Of a DNA stretch of 5,072 nucleotides, positions 1-4,799 are shown piece after piece. The number at the start of each line of letters is the position of its first letter. The first letter of the stretch is position 1. The notes beneath the pieces were generated by a model. It made no database searches and had not been told where the DNA came from. It was given only the letters and a program-made list of their open reading frames with translations. The translations under genes were made by a program, and so were the position numbers. Source of the DNA: Candidatus Bathyarchaeota archaeon (GTDB lineage Archaea > Thermoproteota > Bathyarchaeia > TCS64); NCBI GenBank assembly GCA_030613835.1, contig JAUWLH010000129.1, forward strand, positions 1 through 5,072. The letters run 5' to 3'.

Positions 1-63
1 ATAATCAGTCTCAAAGATAGAATCGATGGTAACCCACCTAAACCCATACCACCAGAAGCCTGA
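1..63 (+). CDS. Possible C-terminal tail of an upstream + strand gene (partial)
   Basis: Frame 1 is open from the window edge to a TGA at 61-63 and encodes about 20 residues ending in a proline-rich tail (GNPPKPIPPEA). Frames 2 and 3 of the same strand hit stops almost at once. The tail would end 29 bases before the end of the convergent - strand ORF at 93, a normal convergent spacing. Twenty open codons are weak evidence, the opposite strand is also open here, and no family can be recognised. Confidence 0.3.
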   Translation: MISLKDRIDGNPPKPIPPEA

Positions 64-92
64 AGAACGTTCCTTATTAAAATCAAGTTATA

Positions 93-335
93 TTAAAACA
101 ATGGAACGCGCACGCCATCAGAGTTACCAAATGACCATGTAACTCCTATAATTATGAATCCATGGTCTATGGTTTCCATGACGCTTAATGCTTCATCTCT
201 TCTAGGACTACCAATGAGAAACTCCCATTCCTTATCAACTTTATACTGGGCGTATAAAATCGGCGTATTAATGCAATGTAGAGAAATCACTAATAGTAAA
301 AAATAGTTAAGATGTTTTCTACTTTGAAGTTTCAT
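93..335 (-). pseudogene. Truncated secreted beta-propeller-type repeat protein (N-terminal remnant)
   Basis: The 80-residue product begins with a clear signal peptide: basic residues 2-8, a hydrophobic core around residues 10-23 (YFLLLVISLHCI), and a probable cleavage site after LYA near residue 29. It then shows one partial repeat, W-x-F-x-I-G-S ... D-E-A-x-S-V-x-E-T-x-D-x-G-F-I-I-I-G-x-T-x-S-F-G. This matches the repeat of exported archaeal and bacterial propeller-like proteins, in which a Trp-to-SFG blade is normally followed by D-x-W/Y-L-x-K and repeated many times. Here a TAA arrives about half a blade in. The roughly 30 codons read in frame beyond that stop to the window edge do not resume the repeat. 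The ATG at 333-335 has no Shine-Dalgarno but lies about 28 bases from a TATA-like box, so a leaderless start fits. I infer a decayed fragment; a genuine short exported protein is the alternative. Confidence 0.5.
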
Positions 336-359
336 ATTCTAATCATAGCCTGGAAATCT

Positions 360-369
360 CTTAAACATA
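360..369 (-). promoter_or_regulatory. Candidate TATA box for the truncated secreted protein
   Basis: The - strand reads TGTTTAAGAG here, centred roughly 28 bases upstream of the ATG at 335. That would place transcription initiation at or next to the start codon (leaderless). It is a weak match in an AT-rich background. Confidence 0.25.
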
Positions 370-513
370 GAGAAACAATATGGGTTACTCACACAAGGTT
401 TCTTTCTCCTGGTTTATAATAAAAATGTGATATTAAACCAATCCATCCCAAGAATGTAAACACGGATAGCCACTCGAAGATGGGATTAACTCGCGCTCAG
501 GTCTTACTGAAGT

Positions 514-523
514 CTTATAATTA
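514..523 (+). promoter_or_regulatory. Candidate TATA box for the RAM-domain gene
   Basis: CTTATAATTA is centred about 37 bases before the ATG at 556. Initiation about 25 bases downstream would give a very short leader containing GGTG (544-547), a Shine-Dalgarno-like core 8 bases before the ATG. A second AT-rich box, TTTATAATAAAA, lies near 411-422 and is a less likely alternative. The rest of the 336-555 spacer holds no convincing gene; the only + strand ORF starting near 380 is 16 codons. Confidence 0.4.
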
Positions 524-555
524 TCAACGTAAAAGATTCACATGGTGTACTAGAT

Positions 556-785
556 ATGGCAACTGTTTTCGTAATGATTAACTCGGAACTCGGTCAGAAA
601 GTGAAGTATTAAAGGGATTAAAGGAGATAAAAGAGGTCAAAGAGGCCCACTTGGTCTACGGAGTCTATGACATTATCGCCAGGATCGAAACCGATACCAT
701 GCAAGAGCTCAAGGACATCATTTCTTGGAAGGTACGTCGTCTCGACAAGGTTCGTTCTACGTTAACAATGATAGTCATCCAATAA
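556..785 (+). pseudogene. Stand-alone Lrp/AsnC ligand-binding (RAM) domain protein, frameshifted
   Basis: The start MATVFVMINSELGQ in one frame continues in the -1 frame as a textbook RAM domain: EVLKGLKEIKEVKEAHLVYG, then VYDIIARIETDTMQELKDII, then the family ending around WKVRRLDKVRSTLTMIVI, with TAA at 783-785. These stand-alone regulators are usually 75-80 residues without the helix-turn-helix. They form dimers or higher oligomers, bind small effectors (often amino acids) and are common in archaea. The reading frame breaks at CAG (595-597). One base is missing between 597 and 598: inserting a G restores CAG GAA AGT GAA GTA (QESEV) and gives a 76-residue protein of normal length. Unrepaired, translation stops at 610-612 after 18 residues. 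No canonical slippery heptamer is present. It is a pseudogene or a sequence error; no second lesion is visible. Confidence 0.85.
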
Positions 786-887
786 TCCCCTTCATTTTAA
801 CAATCTAACAACTTGAACATACTACAATGAACGGCATCGAATCATCTGAAGTGAGTGACTAGATTCTCAAGTACAAGAACATACGAT

Positions 888-893
888 AAAAAA
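888..893 (-). terminator. Poly-T terminator after the deaminase gene
   Basis: On the - strand a run of six T lies about 11 bases past the TAA of the adenosine deaminase gene. Oligo-T tracts without a required hairpin are the usual archaeal termination signal. The convergent RAM gene ends at 785, and no strong stem-loop is visible in 786-887. Confidence 0.4.
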
Positions 894-903
894 GTAGGAC
901 CCT

Positions 904-2127
904 TTAGCTAACTAGCCCGTGACGCTTCATAACCTCATTACGAAAATCGATCACCTTACGCACATACTCTCTCTTTTCAAGGTAGGGCCCAGGTAAAAAT
1001 GACCGTTTAAACCCATAGACGAGTAAATCACCCAGCTCTCTTGAGCTAATATTGAATGCGTTCACAGCTTTTTGAAGTTCAAGGCTAACATTGGTACGTG
1101 AAATCAAACGGTTATCAGTACAGAAAGCAACTGAAAGCCTCTCATACAACATGTTCCTGAACGGATGCTCGCTCAAAGATTTAATCGATGGAGTAGTCTG
1201 TAGGTTACTGGAAAGGCACACCTCAATTGTGATGCGTTTATCAGCGATGTACTGAACCAAGTTACGAACATAATCTTCCCGATTCTTGATTCTTGGGTCT
1301 CTAATTTTACCAGCATCAAAAAGCCATGTGCCATGACCGATCCTGTCAGCGTGACAGGATGTTATGGCCTGGAATATGGACTCAGGTCCATAGTCCTCTC
1401 CCGCGTGAACCGTCTTGCCTAAAAAAGCTTCATGGGCCAGTTGAAATGCTTTGACGTGGTCATCAGCTGGGTAACCGTATTCCCGGCCCGCTAGATCAAC
1501 ACCTACAACAGGTATACCAGAGTCATCTCTTGCAGTCACGCTGGCACGGACGAGCGCCTCGCTTGCTAGGCTAAATATCTGTTTCTTCGGTAGATCGGTG
1601 AAGGCTTTCAACATCCTCTCGTACGTGCGAGATTGTTGTGGTGAGAAAAACCGAAGAGCGCAGGTGATGATGCCGGCACGAAAAGCGGGCTCATGACCTG
1701 AAGCTATCTGGGGGCGGGAATTAAACTCGTTTTCAGCCCGATGTATGCCTTTTGAAACTGATGCAAGTACCGATTGTATACTCTGATTTTCTCCCGTGTG
1801 GAGCTGGGGGGCAAATCGTATCTCAATGTACCGCACACCTTCTTCCTGTGAGTCACGGCATAACTCGTATGCTGCTCGTTCAAGTGAATCCGGATCCTGG
1901 AGGACTTCACAGATGTATGCGAAGCCTTTGAGGTATTCATCGAGGCTGTCATAGCGTTGTTTGAACACGTTTTTTCTCAGTTCTTGGGGTGTCTCGGCAG
2001 GAAGTTTCACTCCTCGTTCCTGGGCCATCTCGATGAGTGATTCTTCCCTCAGCGATCCATCCAGGTGAACATGTAGATCGCTCTTTGGCAGCTCCAGAAT
2101 TAGTTTTTCGATGGGTGAGACGATCAA
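904..2127 (-). CDS. Adenosine deaminase (adenine/adenosine deaminase family)
   Basis: This 407-residue protein should hydrolyse adenosine (or deoxyadenosine) to inosine and ammonia in the cytoplasm, for purine salvage. It is a metal-dependent TIM barrel with all family landmarks: SDLHVHLDGSL with zinc ligands H19 and H21; DLAGREYG (211-218) for substrate; HAGE with zinc ligand H241 and proton-donor E244; RIGHG with catalytic H265; CLSSN (304-308); and TDN with zinc ligand D338. The classical second Asp of TDD is Asn339, a variant known in some bacterial-type deaminases, so activity is expected. It is longer than the usual 330-370 residues, with extra sequence around 128-150. The start is TTG at 2127: an in-frame stop lies 21 bases upstream with no other start codon between, and AAGGA (2140-2144) serves as Shine-Dalgarno at 12 bases. 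It is transcribed alone, away from the flavoprotein. Adenosine rather than adenine as substrate is family inference. Confidence 0.92.
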   Translation of the reverse strand: MIVSPIEKLILELPKSDLHVHLDGSLREESLIEMAQERGVKLPAETPQELRKNVFKQRYDSLDEYLKGFAYICEVLQDPDSLERAAYELCRDSQEEGVRYIEIRFAPQLHTGENQSIQSVLASVSKGIHRAENEFNSRPQIASGHEPAFRAGIITCALRFFSPQQSRTYERMLKAFTDLPKKQIFSLASEALVRASVTARDDSGIPVVGVDLAGREYGYPADDHVKAFQLAHEAFLGKTVHAGEDYGPESIFQAITSCHADRIGHGTWLFDAGKIRDPRIKNREDYVRNLVQYIADKRITIEVCLSSNLQTTPSIKSLSEHPFRNMLYERLSVAFCTDNRLISRTNVSLELQKAVNAFNISSRELGDLLVYGFKRSFLPGPYLEKREYVRKVIDFRNEVMKRHGLVS

Positions 2128-2152
2128 GTTTACCGCAAATCCTTCTTACTGA

Positions 2153-2189
2153 CTGTACGATAAATTATCTAACAGTCGTGCGATAATTA
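2153..2189. repeat. Imperfect direct repeat over the deaminase promoter (possible operator)
   Basis: CTGTACGATAAATTA (2153-2167) and GTCGTGCGATAATTA (2175-2189) share the core GT(A/G)CGATAA at an offset of 23 bases, about two helical turns. Both copies also contain a TATA-like stretch when read toward the deaminase. The repeat spacing and promoter position suggest a regulator site, but AT-rich spacers produce such matches by chance. Confidence 0.35.
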
Positions 2190-2191
2190 AA
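2183..2191 (-). promoter_or_regulatory. Candidate TATA box for the deaminase gene
   Basis: The - strand reads TTTAATTAT, followed by CGCAC. Initiation about 25 bases downstream, near 2162, leaves a leader of about 35 bases that includes the AAGGA Shine-Dalgarno. A second AT-rich box (ATAATTTAT, 2161-2169) is closer and would give a leader of only about 10 bases, losing the Shine-Dalgarno, so I prefer this one. Confidence 0.4.
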
Positions 2192-2222
2192 CTATCTCCT
2201 ATTCAGAACATGGGCAGATGAC

Positions 2223-2337
2223 CAACTGGATCGGTTAGTTGACTACAAAAAGGGGAGCCACCCACGAGTGGGGTCCCCGTTTACAGGCGGATAGCCACCG
2301 AGAAGTCTTCCAGGCTATAGCTCTGTCACCTCTTTTT
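2223..2337. other. Structured intergenic element with T-tracts on both strands (candidate ncRNA, leader or transposon-end remnant)
   Basis: Three stem-loops follow each other in the spacer between two divergent genes. CAACT (2223-2227) pairs with AGTTG (2237-2241). GGGGA (2252-2256) pairs with TCCCC (2274-2278), enclosing CCCA/TGGG (2261-2264 with 2269-2272). ATAGCC (2291-2296) pairs with GGCTAT (2313-2318), enclosing GAA/TTC. The GC-rich hairpin is preceded by five A (2247-2251), so on the - strand it is a stem followed by TTTTT, like an intrinsic terminator. The third hairpin is followed on the + strand by TTTTT (2333-2337). It could be a bidirectional terminator, an independent small RNA, a 5' leader of the flavoprotein, or the right end of a decayed IS200/IS605 element. 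No tRNA, C/D-box or known riboswitch pattern fits. Confidence 0.45.
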
Positions 2338-2347
2338 CTAATGCGCG

Positions 2348-2358
2348 TAAATATTATT
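2348..2358 (+). promoter_or_regulatory. Candidate TATA box for the flavoprotein gene
   Basis: TAAATATTATT lies about 60 bases before the ATG at 2412. Initiation near 2379 gives a leader of about 33 bases that contains AGGAGAGAG (2395-2403). If this is the promoter, the structured element ending at 2337 lies outside the flavoprotein transcript, which argues against a riboswitch role. Confidence 0.35.
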
Positions 2359-2411
2359 AGTTGATGTTCCTGAATTTGTACAAGCGCGTACTTTAGGAGA
2401 GAGTGAAACAA

Positions 2412-3179
2412 ATGTCATCCAGTGTTAAGATTCCAACAGTATTGGCGATATCTGGCTCTCATAGAAAGCCTTCCTTCACTGAGAAAATGCTAGACACTTT
2501 ACTTGAAGGAATTGGTGAGGCTGATGTTCACAAGTTTTACCCCCATAAAATGAATATGGGACCCTGTACAAGTTGTTGGAGCTGCTGGTATGGGAAAAAT
2601 AAAGGTGAATGTATCCAGAAAGACGATTTCCAGCAGATATACGACGTCTACAAACGATGTGATTATTTCATCGTCGCTGCACCCGTGTATGTGTTCGGAT
2701 ACCCAGCATCAGTAAAAAACGTGATAGACCGGTTCTTCGTCAAACTAGAACCCTCTCAATATGTAAGAGATGATGGTACTACTGATCATCCCCAACGTTT
2801 TACTCCAGACGCCAAATGAGTCTTGGTCTCATCCTATGGTTTCCCGGACATGGAGAATTTCAGTCTAATTAGTCAACATTTCAAGAAATGGATGAAGCAT
2901 GGAGGGTTACAGTGGGCGGGTGGGGTTCTCATCCCTGTAGCTGGTGCTGCGAATGTTCCTAGGTTATTTAACGACAATTTTGATGCAATTAAACAGGCAG
3001 GGAATGAGCTTGTAGAGCATAGTATATCTAATGAGACTATGGGTCGAATCAGTGAGTTACCTATCTCGAAGATGGGTTATAGGGATATGTCGAATGCTAG
3101 TTTCCGTGGAGGGCTTGCTGGTAGAGCAAGGGCTACTGTTATTGGCATCAAGGCTTTGAGAGAAAAAGGGAAAAAGTAA
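2412..3179 (+). pseudogene. NAD(P)H-dependent FMN reductase / iron-sulfur flavoprotein family, interrupted by in-frame TGA
   Basis: Both halves belong to one 255-codon flavodoxin-fold oxidoreductase of the FMN_red / Isf-like group, which binds FMN and passes electrons between a reduced donor and an acceptor in the cytoplasm. Landmarks are ISGSHRKPSFT (13-23, FMN phosphate loop), C52-x2-C55-x2-C58-x8-C67 (probable iron-sulfur ligands or redox cysteines), KDDFQ (70-74), APVYVFG (90-96), VKNVIDRF (101-108) and SSYGFPD after the break. Codon 136 is TGA (2817-2819), between TPDAK and VLVSSYGFPD. Family members usually carry an ordinary residue there, commonly basic, and one base change (CGA or AGA to TGA) explains it. 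No other lesion is visible. The ATG at 2412 is preferred because AGGAGAGAG (2395-2403) precedes it; the in-frame GTG at 2403 overlaps that site. It may be a pseudogene, a sequence error or readthrough. The donor and acceptor are unknown. Confidence 0.85.
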
Positions 3180-3273
3180 CTATCAATGTGTTCGGGATTA
3201 ATCGCGCGCGTGAATAAAGATACGGTAAATTTAAAATATTATCCACATCCCCACAGATGGAATCTATCTGGGT

Positions 3274-3582
3274 TTACCCGAAAAGCTCAGAGTTGAGACT
3301 TTTCTTGCGTTTCCTGAGCTCCATTAACAGTGTGTCGTACTCGTTGAGCATCACCTCGTATTTCGCAAGATACTCCTTCGCTTCCTTGCTGTTCTTTCGC
3401 AGCTTTACTATCTTTCCTATCTCGTCTGGGTTTTCCACATTGAGGATGGCGTTCCCGGATAAGTCCTTTAGAACCCGGACATATTGCTGTATTTTGATAT
3501 ACTTTTTGCCGTTGATTATGCTCAATATCTGATCTTCGATCTGCATTATCTGAATAAGCGCAGATGATCTCGTTTTACCCAT
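3274..3582 (-). CDS. Small charged, helical protein of unknown function
   Basis: I do not recognise this family. The 102-residue product is rich in Lys, Glu, Leu and Ile, has no signal peptide, membrane segment or cysteine, and looks almost entirely helical. The C-terminal half, from about residue 55 on, has a coiled-coil-like pattern (KIVKLRKNSKEAKEYLAKYE) ending in a basic patch (ELRKRKKS). The coding reality is supported by balanced amino-acid composition; the opposite-strand ORF over the same bases is a Ser/Phe-rich mirror. A TTG at 3585 sits directly ahead of the ATG at 3582 and could be used instead. A perfect Shine-Dalgarno AAGGTGA (3597-3603) lies 11-14 bases upstream and a strong TATA box lies beyond it. 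A cytoplasmic protein-protein or nucleic-acid interaction role is possible from the charge alone, but this is speculation. Confidence 0.7.
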   Translation of the reverse strand: MGKTRSSALIQIMQIEDQILSIINGKKYIKIQQYVRVLKDLSGNAILNVENPDEIGKIVKLRKNSKEAKEYLAKYEVMLNEYDTLLMELRKRKKSLNSELFG

Positions 3583-3596
3583 CAAGATATATTATG

Positions 3597-3603
3597 TCAC
3601 CTT
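3597..3603 (-). promoter_or_regulatory. Shine-Dalgarno AAGGTGA of the helical protein
   Basis: The - strand AAGGTGA is a full match to the archaeal anti-Shine-Dalgarno region. It lies 11 bases before TTG 3585 and 14 before ATG 3582, longer than usual. An in-frame TAA between it and the TTG rules out earlier starts. Confidence 0.55.
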
Positions 3604-3624
3604 GCTTAATGAAACCTGTGTTAT

Positions 3625-3634
3625 TTTTAATATA
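3625..3634 (-). promoter_or_regulatory. TATA box of the helical protein
   Basis: The - strand TATATTAAAA is the best TATA-like match in the window. Initiation about 25 bases downstream, near 3605, falls just ahead of the AAGGTGA at 3603 and gives a compact leader of about 23 bases. The same AT-rich stretch read on the + strand (TTTTAATATA) could serve a transcript starting near 3660. Confidence 0.55.
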
Positions 3635-3701
3635 CCAAATGCCAGCGGGAAATCCTAAGATATGAACCAAATGTGGCTCTGGAAACGTGGTAAAGTGAAT
3701 C

Positions 3702-3899
3702 TTGAGGAGACGCGGTGAGAATATCTGGAGCCAGAGTCAAGTAGGTAAGCGGGTCTACGGATATATAATCCAGGACGACACCCCATATCCTCTTCTCTTC
3801 CAAGTGAACATGATGCTAAGGAAGGGTTGCATTGACGCCGTTATCTTATACAAGAATGTCTGCTACGCGGCGTTTGAGACCGTTAAGCCCGGTGCTTAG
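3702..3899 (+). CDS. Small protein of unknown function, start uncertain
   Basis: The frame is open for 65 codons to TAG at 3897-3899 and I recognise no family. The segment from about residue 14 on (GKRVYGYIIQDDTPYPLLFQ, then a stretch with MMLRKGCIDAVILYKNVCYA) has balanced, protein-like composition, natural codon use and two cysteines, and looks like an alpha/beta fold rather than noise. The N-terminus is less convincing: the only in-frame start is TTG at 3702, six bases after an in-frame TGA (3696-3698), with just a weak AAGTGA nearby. A different frame starting with ATG at 3662 encodes 18 codons, ends at 3718 and overlaps the start of this one. A one-base change in 3702-3716 would fuse them. 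It may be a real small gene, or the 3' part of a frameshifted one. It converges on the DUF1847 gene. Confidence 0.45.
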   Translation: MRRRGENIWSQSQVGKRVYGYIIQDDTPYPLLFQVNMMLRKGCIDAVILYKNVCYAAFETVKPGA

Positions 3900-3907
3900 A
3901 CCCCCTT

Positions 3908-3929
3908 GAGACATGTTCCCCGGAGTCTC
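3908..3929. terminator. Weak hairpin in the convergent spacer
   Basis: GAGAC (3908-3912) and GTCTC (3925-3929) form a five-base stem with a 12-base loop in the 47-base spacer between two converging genes. There is no adjoining T-tract in either direction, so a terminator role rests mainly on position. Confidence 0.22.
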
Positions 3930-3946
3930 TGAAGGCGCATGGATGT

Positions 3947-4627
3947 TTACTCCTCTTCCTTCCACATTCTAGGGTGGTGGTATCCACTGTAGAGGCTCGC
4001 GAATGGGTTATGCCCGGTGACCCTGTCCTTGACTATCAGGGTCGTCACCGGCCCCTTTGCATGTTCCGTGAACTGGATATCATGCCCTATACAGAGTCCA
4101 ACAATAACGTTGAGATCTACATCCTCCGAGTTCAACACATCAGCCTGGGCGATGGGGTTACACCCCGCCTCGAAGCTGTCAGGTCTACCTCTCAACGCAT
4201 TGATCTTATCTTCCCCAACTATCCCCCACTCAGTCTTGTCCACGTTCCCGCATTTGCAACAGACCGAGTAGACGTCCAGTCCGGCTGACTCGAATATCTC
4301 GACCACCCTCTTTGCCTCGTTGCCGAGCCCAACGCAGAACGCTACCCCTAGTTTTTTCCAGTTCATCATCTCGGCGAACTTGATGATCTCAAGTATCCTC
4401 GGTCGAACGGCGATGACCCTGCCTCTGATATTCATGTAGGCCCTCTGCTCGGTTATGGTTGAGTTCTGGTAAAACCTGAGCTCCTCGGGGTCCCCGTATT
4501 TCTCCCATGCCTTGTCTATTACATCCTGCTTGTGTTTCATTGGGCAAAACTCGGGTAGCTGTTCCCGTGTCCAGCCCTCGACGTAGCATTTCCGGTCCAC
4601 GCATTTTGCGCACTGTGGGACATTCAA
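3947..4627 (-). CDS. DUF1847 family cysteine-rich, presumed metal-binding protein
   Basis: The 226-residue protein matches the uncharacterised DUF1847 family of archaea and anaerobic bacteria in length and motif order. It has an N-terminal C6-x2-C9-x4-C14 ... C28-P cluster, FCVGLGNEAKRVVEIFES (97-114), VCCKCG (122-127), GCNPIAQADVLN (155-166), GLCIGHD (177-183) and a VKDRVTGHNP motif (199-208). These recurring Cys and His positions underlie the metal-binding or redox label in databases; no reaction is established. There is no signal peptide or membrane segment, so it is cytoplasmic. The start is TTG at 4627: a TAA codon sits immediately upstream, and the ATG at 4621-4623 is out of frame. No Shine-Dalgarno is visible and a TATA-like box lies about 34 bases away, so translation is probably near-leaderless. 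The gene is GC-richer than those to its left and is divergent from TruD. Confidence 0.9.
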   Translation of the reverse strand: MNVPQCAKCVDRKCYVEGWTREQLPEFCPMKHKQDVIDKAWEKYGDPEELRFYQNSTITEQRAYMNIRGRVIAVRPRILEIIKFAEMMNWKKLGVAFCVGLGNEAKRVVEIFESAGLDVYSVCCKCGNVDKTEWGIVGEDKINALRGRPDSFEAGCNPIAQADVLNSEDVDLNVIVGLCIGHDIQFTEHAKGPVTTLIVKDRVTGHNPFASLYSGYHHPRMWKEEE

Positions 4628-4656
4628 TTATATCATATGGAAACAGCGGTATGAGC

Positions 4657-4666
4657 TAAAAAATTT
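4657..4666 (-). promoter_or_regulatory. Candidate TATA box of the DUF1847 gene
   Basis: The - strand AAATTTTTTA is centred about 34 bases ahead of TTG 4627. Initiation near 4635 would leave only about 8 leader bases, agreeing with the absence of a Shine-Dalgarno. No comparably placed box is clear for TruD; AATTATGCATA (4720-4730) contains a TATGCATA palindrome but is too far from 4800 unless the leader is about 45 bases. Confidence 0.4.
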
Positions 4667-4799
4667 GGGAACGAGATAGAATTAGAGATCTGGTTTGTTG
4701 TAAATATCCTGCGTGTCCTAATTATGCATACAAACAATATCTGCGCGATCATTGACCTTTTTCGAATCCTTCAATAGCCCCGGCGGGGTACGTCACAGA

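Noticed and set aside
380..430. 16-codon + strand ORF starting ATG GGT TAC in the 336-555 spacer
   Set aside because: It has no ribosome-binding site, no clear composition signal and a length expected by chance.
1704..1952. 82-codon - strand ORF inside the deaminase gene
   Set aside because: It lies wholly within the confidently identified deaminase in another frame and has no family resemblance.
2223..2337. tRNA, C/D-box RNA or known riboswitch in the structured spacer
   Set aside because: There is no acceptor/T-arm pattern, no paired RUGAUGA and CUGA boxes at proper spacing, and no consensus of a known riboswitch class.
2770..2790. C-box-like AGATGATGG and nearby CTGA
   Set aside because: These lie inside the conserved flavoprotein coding frame without a second box pair.
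2817..2819. TGA read as selenocysteine or pyrrolysine
   Set aside because: The position is not a cysteine or catalytic site in the family, the conserved cysteines lie earlier, pyrrolysine uses TAG, and I see no SECIS-like hairpin in the short 3' spacer.
3257..3532. 91-codon + strand ORF opposite the helical protein
   Set aside because: The Ser/Phe/Tyr-rich composition is typical of an antisense mirror of a Lys/Glu-rich gene, and the - strand frame has the promoter and Shine-Dalgarno.
3974..4288. Overlapping + strand ORFs (to 4271 and 4288) and a second - strand frame (4389-4613) over the DUF1847 gene
   Set aside because: They are shadows of a conserved high-GC gene; none shows protein-like motifs or a ribosome-binding site.
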